Assembly (NCBI GenBank): GCA_945876305.1
Contig: CAMCOB010000101.1
Coordinates: forward strand, 1-5,178
Length of the DNA stretch: 5,178 bases
Origin: Bifidobacterium breve
GTDB lineage: Bacteria > Actinomycetota > Thermoleophilia > Miltoncostaeales > Miltoncostaeaceae
Direction: 5' to 3'
Below, one piece after another: positions 1 through 5,178 of this stretch. The first letter of the stretch is position 1. Each line of letters opens with the position of its first letter. The notes beneath the pieces were generated by a model, which saw only the letters and a list, made by a program, of their open reading frames with translations, was not told the origin of the DNA and did not search any database. Both the position numbers and the translations under genes were made by a program.

Positions 1-1118
1 GCCAGGGTGCCAAGAACGCCCGACACACCGTGCACCGGAATGCAGCCGATGGGGTCATCGATCTTGAGCTTGTCAACCAGCACAACCAGCGCCGGCACGA
101 GAATGCCGACGACAAACCCAATGACCACTGCAGCCCACGGATCCACGAAAGCACATGGTGCCGTGATGGCGACAAGACCGGCGATGGCCCCGTTGCCCAT
201 CTGTGAGACGTCAAGCGTTTTGAACATGACCAGCGAGCCGATGGTGGCGCCAATGACGCCGGCCGCCGCCGCCAGGTTGGTGTTGATGGCCACGTCGGCG
301 AAGTTGTAGCCGACCGCCCCGAGGAACGAACCGGGGTTGAAACCCATCCACCCGACCCACAAGATCAGCACTCCGAGAATTGCGAGCGGAATCGAGTGGC
401 CCGGGATGGGCTGTGGCTTTCCTTCCCGGAACTTCCCAAGGCGCGGCCCCAGCAAGAGCGTTCCGGCGATGGCTGCGAGTGCACCCTGCAAGTGGACGAT
501 CGAGGATCCCGCAAAGTCGAGGAAGCCCTGCTGAAAGAGCCAGCCGCCACCCCAGGTCCAGTGGGCCACGATCGGGTAGATGAGCCCGGTGAAGACGACA
601 CCGAAGATGATGTATGCGATGAACTTCGTGCGGTCGAGCATCGTGCCGAACACGATGGCGAGCGACACGGCACAGAACACCGCCTGGAAGAAGAAGACTG
701 CCTCAACCGGGAGGTTGTACGCCGCGAGGGCGTTGCCGAAGTCGAAGAGGCCAAGCGAGTTGGTGTCGCCCGCCGCATCCGCGTTGCCCAGGAACCAGCC
801 TGCGGATCCCACAAAGTCATTCCCATCACCAAAACCGAGCGCGAACCCGATCGCCCAGAACATGAGGAATGTAATTGCAAGATTGATGACGATCTTTCCG
901 GCGACCGCACCGGAGTTCTTCATGCGTGAGAGGCCGATCTCGAGCATTGCGAAGCCGGCCTGCATGAAGAGCACCAGAATCGCAGCAATCACAACCCACA
1001 TGGAGTTGACCGCGACGTCGGTCGGGGACGGACCCTCTGCCGCAGCGGCCAGGGCGGGGATGCCAAGCAGCAGGACTGCTGCTGCTGCGGCACCCAACCT
1101 GAGTGACCTCTGACGCAT
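1..1118 (-). CDS. amt: Ammonium transporter (Amt family), C-terminus cut by window edge
   Basis: Channel protein of the inner membrane that recruits ammonium and conducts ammonia into the cell for assimilation. The visible 372 residues begin at an ATG preceded by a strong Shine-Dalgarno (GGAGG, 8 nt spacing). Residues 1-27 look like a cleavable signal peptide: an RQRSLR basic start, an Ala/Leu-rich core, and an ALAAAA cleavage region. Conserved Amt residues can be placed by alignment to E. coli AmtB from memory: Phe gate F144 and F148, W189 in HWTWGGG, D201 in LDFAG, pore His H209, F260 and S264 in GFNPGS, and the second pore His H363 in PVHG. IDDP at 353-356 is also typical. The usual Ala of the NAGS motif is Pro here, a variant known in other Amts. 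The last transmembrane helix and cytoplasmic tail lie beyond the left edge, as would any glnK partner. It is a paralogue of the amt at 1982-3298. Family assignment is secure; whether it transports or senses is not decidable. Confidence 0.96.
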   Translation of the reverse strand, partial: MRQRSLRLGAAAAAVLLLGIPALAAAAEGPSPTDVAVNSMWVVIAAILVLFMQAGFAMLEIGLSRMKNSGAVAGKIVINLAITFLMFWAIGFALGFGDGNDFVGSAGWFLGNADAAGDTNSLGLFDFGNALAAYNLPVEAVFFFQAVFCAVSLAIVFGTMLDRTKFIAYIIFGVVFTGLIYPIVAHWTWGGGWLFQQGFLDFAGSSIVHLQGALAAIAGTLLLGPRLGKFREGKPQPIPGHSIPLAILGVLILWVGWMGFNPGSFLGAVGYNFADVAINTNLAAAAGVIGATIGSLVMFKTLDVSQMGNGAIAGLVAITAPCAFVDPWAAVVIGFVVGILVPALVVLVDKLKIDDPIGCIPVHGVSGVLGTL

Positions 1119-1134
1119 GGAGTTGCCCTCCTTC
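1119..1134 (-). promoter_or_regulatory. Shine-Dalgarno of the left amt gene
   Basis: The minus strand reads GAAGGAGGGCAACTCC directly before the ATG. It is a near-perfect anti-16S match with 8 nt between GGAGG and the start, and it fixes this ATG as the start of the signal peptide. The GGAG at 1128-1131 can pair with the CTCC at 1119-1122 across a 5-nt loop. That is only four base pairs, so a regulatory role is speculative. Confidence 0.8.
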
Positions 1135-1239
1135 ATCGATTCCAGAGCAGTGCATGTGCACGGCCCCCATTCACCGACGAGGCTATGGCGACGGCACGTG
1201 GCGCTCTTTATGCGCAGGGATGAAGTGGTGGCCTCCCCC

Positions 1240-1270
1240 GTTCGCCCTGAGGCGAACCCGCAGGATGCGG
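1240..1270 (-). terminator. Two adjacent stem-loops after the HAD gene, possible weak terminator
   Basis: Two perfect inverted repeats sit back to back just after the HAD stop codon. The pair nearest the stop is CCGCA/TGCGG with a 3-nt loop (1258-1270). Next to it is GTTCGCC/GGCGAAC with a 4-nt loop (1240-1257). On the minus strand the outer hairpin is followed by a G-rich run, not a T tract, so this is not a classical intrinsic terminator. It could still slow RNA polymerase or protect the 3' end of the amt-HAD message. The rest of the 153-nt gap (1119-1271) holds no gene that I can see. It contains a small dyad, GTGCA-TG-TGCAC at 1150-1161, 32 nt before the left amt start, and no convincing -35/-10 pair. 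Confidence 0.35.
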
Positions 1271-1271
1271 A

Positions 1272-1943
1272 TCAGCGGTCGAGAATCTCCAAAGCGCCCG
1301 TGAGATGGGGAGCGACGGCATCTGCGCCGGCAAGGGCCCCCGCATCGTGAGCCCCGGTGGTCACTGCGATCACGCGCACGCCATCAGCCCGTGCGGCGGC
1401 GATATCTCGGGGGGTGTCCCCGATCACCACCACCTGATCGTCCGGATACCGTCCGCTGGCGCGCTCCCGCGCCAGCTTCACCAGATCAGCGCGCAACTCG
1501 GCGTCGGATCCAAAACCCCCTTCACCGGTCGCAAACCATGCGCCGAGACCCGCTGCAGCCACCTTGGCCCGGCCGATCTTCTCGAGGTTCCCGGTCACCA
1601 GCGCCAATTCGACCCCCTGCCCCTTCAGGGACGCCAGTACGGCCTGGGCATCCGGCGCGGCCACGGGCGGTGGATGGGCATTGGCCAGCTGCGCGTGCAC
1701 CCTGCACGCGAGATCGATCCACTCGCGCATGCATGCATCAATGGCGACGTCGGCGACCGAGTGACCACGCAGCACCAGGCGGGCGATCTCGCGATCGGTG
1801 CGACCCGCCGGCTGGGTGGCCCACACATCATCCAGCACGACCGGTACGCCCCACACCGTGCGCATGGCATCGGCCATCGCGTGGGCATGCCCCTCCGGCG
1901 CGCCGTGAAGCAGGGTCCCGTCGATATCAAACAGCACAAGCAC
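1272..1943 (-). CDS. HAD-superfamily hydrolase, phosphoglycolate-phosphatase-like
   Basis: Probable cytoplasmic Mg-dependent phosphatase of 223 residues, a usual length for HAD subclass I. Motif I is FDIDGT, with nucleophile D6 and acid/base D8. An alpha-helical cap (C1 type) follows at about 15-95. Motif II is the Thr of LVTGN (T117). The motif III Lys is most likely K127 in the helix after GNLEKIGR, since no KP dipeptide is present. Motif IV is GDTPRD with D176 and D180. The GGFGSDAELR stretch at 142-151 resembles a HAD subgroup often labelled phosphoglycolate phosphatase, but the substrate cannot be read from sequence. The start is a GTG with no clear Shine-Dalgarno; no ATG, GTG or TTG lies in frame between it and the upstream amt stop. 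It sits 38 nt after that amt, which suggests co-transcription and perhaps translation by ribosomes arriving from amt. No functional link with ammonium uptake is known to me. Confidence 0.9.
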   Translation of the reverse strand: MLVLFDIDGTLLHGAPEGHAHAMADAMRTVWGVPVVLDDVWATQPAGRTDREIARLVLRGHSVADVAIDACMREWIDLACRVHAQLANAHPPPVAAPDAQAVLASLKGQGVELALVTGNLEKIGRAKVAAAGLGAWFATGEGGFGSDAELRADLVKLARERASGRYPDDQVVVIGDTPRDIAAARADGVRVIAVTTGAHDAGALAGADAVAPHLTGALEILDR

Positions 1944-1981
1944 GTCAGCAGTGTGCCCAGTGGCGGCACCTGCAGGCCGGA

Positions 1982-3298
1982 TCAGGCGTGCAGCGATCCA
2001 CCCACGTGGGAGTGGGCATCCTCCGGCTCGGCGCCAATGACCTCAATAAACCGCTCCGGGTACCCAAACATGCCGTGCTCTGAGATATCGAGTCCAGCCA
2101 TCTCGTCGGACTCTGATGCTCTGAGACCGATGATCTTCTCGATAAGCCAGAACGCCGCGTACCCGGCGGTGAAGGCGAATGCAGCGATGCACACCATGCC
2201 GATCGCCTGCCACCCCAGTTGGGCCGCGCCGCCGCCGTAGAAGAGGCCAGGACGACCGCCCAGCGTGGCCGCGGCGTCTGTGGTGGTGAGGAACCCGGCG
2301 GCGAGCACCCCCACAATCCCGCCCATGCCGTGCCCGGCGAGCACCCCGATTGGGTCGTCGATGCGCATGCGGTCAACCAGCAGCACCATTGGCACCATCG
2401 CGCAGCCAGCCACCAGACCGATGAGCGCACCAGCCCAGGGCACCACGAACGCGCAGGGGCCTGCGATGGCTCCCAACCCTGCGATGGCGCCGTTGCCCAT
2501 CATCCCGATGTCGTACGTGCCCAGAAGAAGGCGCGACATCACCACGGCACCCAGCACGCCGAAGGCACCCGCGAGGTTGGTGACAACCACCACCGTGCCG
2601 ATTGGCTTACCCACGGCGCCCAAAAACGAGCCAGCGTTGAACCCCATCCATCCCACCCAGAGGATGAGCACACCCAGCACGGCCATGGGCATCGAATGTC
2701 CAGGGATGGGGTTCGGGGTTCCATCCGACCGGAACTTGCCGATACGCGGTCCCACGATAATCGCGCCGGCGATACCCGCGAACGCCCCGGTGATGTGCAC
2801 CACCCCGGAGCCCGCGAAGTCCTGGAACCCGTTCTGGGAGAGCCATCCGCCGCCCCACACCCAGTGGGTGACGATGGGATAAATGAGCCCGACGAACAGG
2901 ATTGCGAAGGGCAGGTAGGCGACAAACCGTGCCCGGTCAAGCATGGTGCCCCACACGATGGCCAGCGCCACCGCGGCAAACATGGCTTGGAAAAAGAACT
3001 TGGTGGTCTCGTCAATGCCCGAGTACGAGAGCGCCGCCACGCCCTGGCTGTTGCCGATATCAATGAACCACGCCGTGGCACCGGCGAACCCACTGCCATC
3101 GCCAAAGGCAATCGCATATCCGATGGCCCAGAACACCACGAGGGCAAGCGCGAAGTTGACGATGACCTTGGCGGCCACCGCACCCGCGTTCTTCATACGC
3201 GAGAGGCCCATCTCGAGCGCAGCAAACCCAGCCTGCATCAGCAGCACCAGACATCCGGCAACGACCACCCAGACGGTGTCGATGGCCACTGCGTTCAT
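1982..3298 (-). CDS. amt: Ammonium transporter (Amt family), full length
   Basis: Complete Amt channel of 438 residues, normal for the family, with about eleven membrane segments expected. Unlike its paralogue at 1-1118 it has no signal peptide; the first transmembrane helix begins near residue 8. Its early numbering matches mature E. coli AmtB as I remember it: F103 and F107 gate, W148, D160, pore His H168. Later positions are offset by five: F220, S224 in NAGS, and second pore His H323 in GHG. IDDP is at 313-316. The cytoplasmic tail (about 391-438) contains the conserved GLDISEHG block, the region that in AmtB couples the subunits and meets the PII protein GlnK. The tail ends in a His-containing DAHSHVGG stretch. 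A strong Shine-Dalgarno precedes the ATG. In a hand count over 70 aligned residues (10-79 here, 41-110 in the paralogue) 43 are identical, so the two genes probably arose by duplication or are close homologues. HAD gene follows after 38 nt. Confidence 0.98.
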   Translation of the reverse strand: MNAVAIDTVWVVVAGCLVLLMQAGFAALEMGLSRMKNAGAVAAKVIVNFALALVVFWAIGYAIAFGDGSGFAGATAWFIDIGNSQGVAALSYSGIDETTKFFFQAMFAAVALAIVWGTMLDRARFVAYLPFAILFVGLIYPIVTHWVWGGGWLSQNGFQDFAGSGVVHITGAFAGIAGAIIVGPRIGKFRSDGTPNPIPGHSMPMAVLGVLILWVGWMGFNAGSFLGAVGKPIGTVVVVTNLAGAFGVLGAVVMSRLLLGTYDIGMMGNGAIAGLGAIAGPCAFVVPWAGALIGLVAGCAMVPMVLLVDRMRIDDPIGVLAGHGMGGIVGVLAAGFLTTTDAAATLGGRPGLFYGGGAAQLGWQAIGMVCIAAFAFTAGYAAFWLIEKIIGLRASESDEMAGLDISEHGMFGYPERFIEVIGAEPEDAHSHVGGSLHA

Positions 3299-3303
3299 GC
3301 GGT

Positions 3304-3315
3304 TCCTCCGGAGGA
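3304..3315 (-). promoter_or_regulatory. Shine-Dalgarno of full-length amt inside a perfect 12-bp palindrome
   Basis: The minus strand reads TCCTCCGGAGGA followed by 5 nt and the ATG. GGAGGA is the ribosome-binding site, and the immediately preceding TCCTCC is its exact complement. A 12-bp palindrome with no loop cannot fold tightly on itself, because at least the central bases must open. It could partly hide the site within one mRNA, or pair between two molecules. The strong match to the anti-Shine-Dalgarno supports the chosen amt start. Confidence 0.75.
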
Positions 3316-3344
3316 GTCAGGCTGCCGGGCGCCCCGATTCTCAG

Positions 3345-3409
3345 GGCTACGCAACGGTGCCATCCGACACGCTGCGACCTCATGGCCCGGTGGATAATGG
3401 GTACGCAAC
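3345..3409 (-). repeat. Direct repeat GTTGCGTA[C/G]CC upstream of amt
   Basis: On the minus strand GTTGCGTACCC (3399-3409) recurs as GTTGCGTAGCC (3345-3355), matching at 10 of 11 positions. The copies are offset by 54 bp, about five helical turns, and lie 46 to 111 nt upstream of the amt start. Such spacing would suit a dimeric or cooperative regulator, and this is where the amt promoter should be. I recognise no known nitrogen-regulator consensus (GlnR, AmtR, NtcA or sigma-54) here. Apart from this and the palindromic ribosome-binding site, I see nothing in 3299-3495. Confidence 0.3.
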
Positions 3410-3495
3410 TGCTTTGGCCGGATGTACAACCGCCCGCGCAACGGGGAGCAACACCGTGCATCTGCCAACAGGCGACGGCGAGTCGCGGCGCACAG

Positions 3496-3778
3496 CTGAT
3501 GCGCGAATAACAAGGGCGAAGGCGGCGTGCTGGCGCTGTCGGCGCTCGCGTGACGCACGCTCCGCGGCAAGACGGCGCGGTGGGCGTTTCTCGCCGGGCT
3601 CGTGGGCATGGGGCTCTTCTCTGCAGATGAGGTCATCGAGCGCGACCACGTCGTTGGTCTGCCCCGTTGGCAAAAGCGCCTGTTCGGCACCATGCACCGC
3701 AACACTGCGAAGTCGGCTGACTTCTTCCGCCTCCCCCCGGGCCAGGTCATCCACCTGGGCACCGAGGTGAGCATCTAG
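3496..3778 (+). pseudogene. kup: Remnant of a KUP-family potassium transporter with large internal deletion
   Basis: Only the two ends of a KUP potassium uptake protein remain. In the frame ending at TAG 3776-3778, 3503-3550 gives ANNKGEGGVLALSALA, the conserved KUP block found near residue 70 of E. coli Kup. TGA at 3551-3553 interrupts the frame, then RTLRGK and a hydrophobic helix ending GLVGMGLF continue in register with E. coli Kup as I recall it, with no gap. After that LF the sequence jumps to the KUP C-terminus: VGLPRWQKRLFGTMHRN, then FFRLPPGQVIHLGTEVSI and the stop. Close to 500 residues of the usual roughly 620 are missing. LMR at 3496-3504 is in another frame and fits the KUP sequence just before ANNKGEGG, so a 2-bp loss in the CGCG run near 3502-3505 is likely. 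No KUP-like sequence is seen upstream of 3496. It converges on the acyl-CoA dehydrogenase gene with 3 bp between stops. The C-terminal part has no TGA after 3553, but a functional short protein seems unlikely. Confidence 0.85.
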
Positions 3779-3781
3779 CCA

Positions 3782-4939
3782 TCAGCGCGCGGCGTCGCCG
3801 AACAGACTGCGCGCGATGACCAGCCGCTGGATCTCGCTGGTGCCCTCATAAATTTCGGTGATCTTCGCATCGCGGTAGTACCGCTCGGCGTTGTACTCCC
3901 GTGAGTACCCATAGCCACCGAGGGTCTGCACAGCGACGTCGGCCGCACGCACGGCCACCGATGATGCGAACAGTTTCGCCTTGGCCCCGGCCGCCCCGTG
4001 CGGATGCCCGGCATCGCGCAACCCCGCGGCATGCAGCGTAAGAAGGCGCGCGGCATCAACCTGCGCGGCAATGTCGGCAATGGGAAACTGCACGCCCTGA
4101 AACCGGGCGATGGGGCCACCAAATGCCTGACGCCCCGACGCATACGTCACCGCGAGCTCGAGTGCTGCCCGGGCGATGCCCACGGCCTGGGCGGCCACGC
4201 TGATACGCCCGCCATCGAGGGTGGCCAGTGCCAGTTTGAGGCCCTCACCCTCGGCGCCCAGCAGGCCGGAACGCGGAACGTGCAGCCCATCGAAGGCGAG
4301 TTCAACCGTCGACGAGGAATGCAGCCCCATCTTCGGGATCTCACGGCCCACCAGCAGCCCGTCGGCTTTCGGCGTCACCAGCGCGCTGATGCCGCTGGCA
4401 CCATCGCCACCGGTACGGGCGAAGATGACGAACACGTCGGCGATGCCACCATTCGTAATCCACTGCTTTGTGCCAGTGAGGTTCCAGCCATCGCCCGATT
4501 CGGTGGCCCTCGTAGAGAGCGATGCGGTGTCCGATCCCGCGCCCGGCTCGGTGAGTGCGTAGCAGCCGATCATCTCGCCACTGGCGATACGGGGCAGCCA
4601 CTCATGCTTCTGGTCTTCGGTGCCCGCACGCACAATGGGCGATGCCACCAGGCCGTTCTGCACAGCGATTGCCACGGAGGTGCCGGCATCGGCACAGGCA
4701 ACCTCCTCCATCACGAGCGCGAGCGACGTGGCGTCAAGCCCCGACCCGCCGTACTCCTCGGGTACCACGATGCCCAGCAGCCCGAGGGCCCCCATCTGTT
4801 TGATCACCTCACGCGGGACATGCTGCTGCTCATTCCACGCCGAGGCATTGGGGGCAATCTCGCCCTCCGCGAAATCACGGGCCAGGGCCCGGATCTCGCG
4901 GTGTGTGTCACTCAGGTCGTCGTGCATGCCGCGAAGCAT
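3782..4939 (-). CDS. Acyl-CoA dehydrogenase (FAD-dependent)
   Basis: Flavoenzyme that oxidises an acyl-CoA to the trans-2-enoyl-CoA and passes electrons to electron-transfer flavoprotein, as in fatty-acid or branched-chain amino-acid breakdown. At 385 residues it has the normal length and layout: N-terminal helical domain (about 8-120), middle beta domain with signature CYALTEPGAGSD (126-137) and the KQWITNG block (158-164), and C-terminal helical domain (about 232-385). The latter holds GRQAFGGPI (269-277), the FAD-contacting QTLGGYGY (338-345) and AKITEIYEGTSEIQ (358-371). E365 of YEGT is at the catalytic-base position of short- and medium-chain enzymes, which argues against isovaleryl-CoA dehydrogenase, where the base is elsewhere. 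Chain-length preference cannot be told. Start is uncertain: ATG at 4939 gives MLRGMHDD, while ATG at 4927 gives MHDDLSDTHREIRALARDF, which looks more like typical family N-termini. Neither has a good Shine-Dalgarno, and both lie in a hairpin. It follows the desaturase by 26 nt and probably shares its transcript. Confidence 0.96.
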   Translation of the reverse strand: MLRGMHDDLSDTHREIRALARDFAEGEIAPNASAWNEQQHVPREVIKQMGALGLLGIVVPEEYGGSGLDATSLALVMEEVACADAGTSVAIAVQNGLVASPIVRAGTEDQKHEWLPRIASGEMIGCYALTEPGAGSDTASLSTRATESGDGWNLTGTKQWITNGGIADVFVIFARTGGDGASGISALVTPKADGLLVGREIPKMGLHSSSTVELAFDGLHVPRSGLLGAEGEGLKLALATLDGGRISVAAQAVGIARAALELAVTYASGRQAFGGPIARFQGVQFPIADIAAQVDAARLLTLHAAGLRDAGHPHGAAGAKAKLFASSVAVRAADVAVQTLGGYGYSREYNAERYYRDAKITEIYEGTSEIQRLVIARSLFGDAAR

Positions 4940-4947
4940 GCACGACG
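4918..4947 (-). promoter_or_regulatory. 12-bp perfect hairpin covering the acyl-CoA dehydrogenase start codons
   Basis: CGTCGTGCATGC (4918-4929) and GCATGCACGACG (4936-4947) are exact reverse complements separated by a 6-nt loop, so the mRNA can form a 12-bp stem with eight G-C pairs. The upstream ATG (4937-4939) lies in one arm and the second in-frame ATG (4925-4927) in the other, so both would be paired. No T tract follows, so it is not a classical terminator for the desaturase. It could lower dehydrogenase translation relative to the desaturase, couple it to upstream ribosomes, or bind a dimeric protein as DNA. The inverted repeat is directly visible; a function is inferred. Confidence 0.55.
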
Positions 4948-4965
4948 CACCCGAACGGCGTGGTG

Positions 4966-5178
4966 CTAGGCGGTCACCGGCGGGCGCTCACCCATGCGCT
5001 TGAGCCACCTGGAGTGGGAGCGCAGGGCATCCATCAGCGTGGCGTTGTTGTTGTACGGCAGGCCATGCTGCGCGCACATGTCCTCAACGATCGGCGAGAT
5101 GCGCCGGTAGTGCACATGCGACACGGTGGGAAACAAGTGATGTTCCACCTGGAAGTTCAGGCCGCCGAGATACCACGC
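4966..5178 (-). CDS. Fatty acid desaturase, front-end/linoleoyl-CoA type, C-terminal part
   Basis: C-terminal 70 residues of a membrane di-iron desaturase that inserts a double bond into a fatty acyl chain; the start is off the right edge. The visible piece opens with AWYLGGLNFQVEHHLFP, where QVEHH (residues 10-14) is the third histidine box. Glutamine replaces the first histidine, as in front-end delta-5/delta-6 and linoleoyl-CoA-type desaturases. The following HVHYRRISPIVEDMCAQHGLPY block is the usual cytoplasmic tail, in which the enzyme's C-terminal helix contacts the metal site. The first two histidine boxes and the membrane helices are not in the window, so double-bond position and any cytochrome b5 or ferredoxin fusion cannot be judged. 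It ends at TAG 4966-4968, 26 nt before the acyl-CoA dehydrogenase, consistent with one operon acting on acyl chains. Confidence 0.93.
   Translation of the reverse strand, partial: AWYLGGLNFQVEHHLFPTVSHVHYRRISPIVEDMCAQHGLPYNNNATLMDALRSHSRWLKRMGERPPVTA

Noticed and set aside
320..345. NPGS in place of NAGS in the left Amt as a sign of lost function
   Set aside because: Proline at this position is found in other Amt proteins that I recall, and the Ser and the pore residues are intact.
1150..1161. GTGCATGTGCAC dyad upstream of the left amt as an operator
   Set aside because: Five-base arms with a 2-nt spacer are too short to separate from chance, and it matches no regulator consensus known to me.
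3335..3365. Possible sigma-54 promoter (TGGCAC...TTGC) upstream of amt
   Set aside because: TGGCACCGTTGC on the minus strand has only 2 nt between the two elements; sigma-54 promoters need about 5, so the GG and GC are not correctly spaced.
2219..3397. Long plus-strand open frame (about 390 codons) antisense to the full-length amt
   Set aside because: The product is rich in His, Gly, Pro and Arg with no recognisable domain, and the minus strand encodes a complete Amt. Codon bias in GC-rich genes commonly keeps antisense frames open.
3295..3774. Minus-strand open frames over the region between amt and the acyl-CoA dehydrogenase
   Set aside because: The plus strand here contains KUP motifs in a consistent frame. 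The minus-strand products are Arg/Ser-rich and resemble nothing known, so they are shadows of the relic.
3998..4969. Plus-strand open frame of about 320 codons antisense to the acyl-CoA dehydrogenase
   Set aside because: It lies entirely opposite a well-conserved enzyme, shows no domain or membrane pattern, and has no ribosome-binding site that I can see.

Overview
The window comes from a GC-rich bacterial chromosome. Five of its six genes or gene remnants lie on the minus strand. The mix of genes fits a free-living high-GC aerobe, possibly an actinobacterium: two Amt ammonium channels, a HAD phosphatase, an acyl-CoA dehydrogenase, and a front-end-type fatty acid desaturase with a Gln-containing third histidine box. 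I hold that taxonomic guess weakly, because no rRNA or other lineage marker is present.

Reading along the minus strand from the right edge, the first block is lipid metabolism. The C-terminal 70 residues of a fatty acid desaturase (4966-5178, its start lies off the window) are followed after 26 nt by a complete acyl-CoA dehydrogenase (3782-4939). A perfect 12-bp inverted repeat at 4918-4947 covers both possible start codons of the dehydrogenase.

Next comes a decayed KUP potassium transporter on the plus strand (about 3496-3778), ending 3 bp from the dehydrogenase stop. It keeps one conserved N-terminal block and the extreme C-terminus. It has lost the central part of the protein, carries an in-frame TGA and is probably frameshifted.

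The third block is nitrogen uptake: a full-length amt (1982-3298), a HAD-family phosphatase (1272-1943) 38 nt downstream, and after 153 nt a second amt (1-1118) that runs off the left edge. The two Amt proteins are clear paralogues that share all pore residues, but only the left one has an N-terminal signal peptide. The first two genes probably share a transcript. The second amt has its own strong ribosome-binding site and lies beyond a pair of small hairpins, so it may be transcribed separately.

I see no CRISPR array, tRNA, rRNA, insertion sequence or defence module. The genes are ordinary metabolic and transport families. The more unusual signals are the KUP relic and the hairpin over the dehydrogenase start, not a new multi-gene system.
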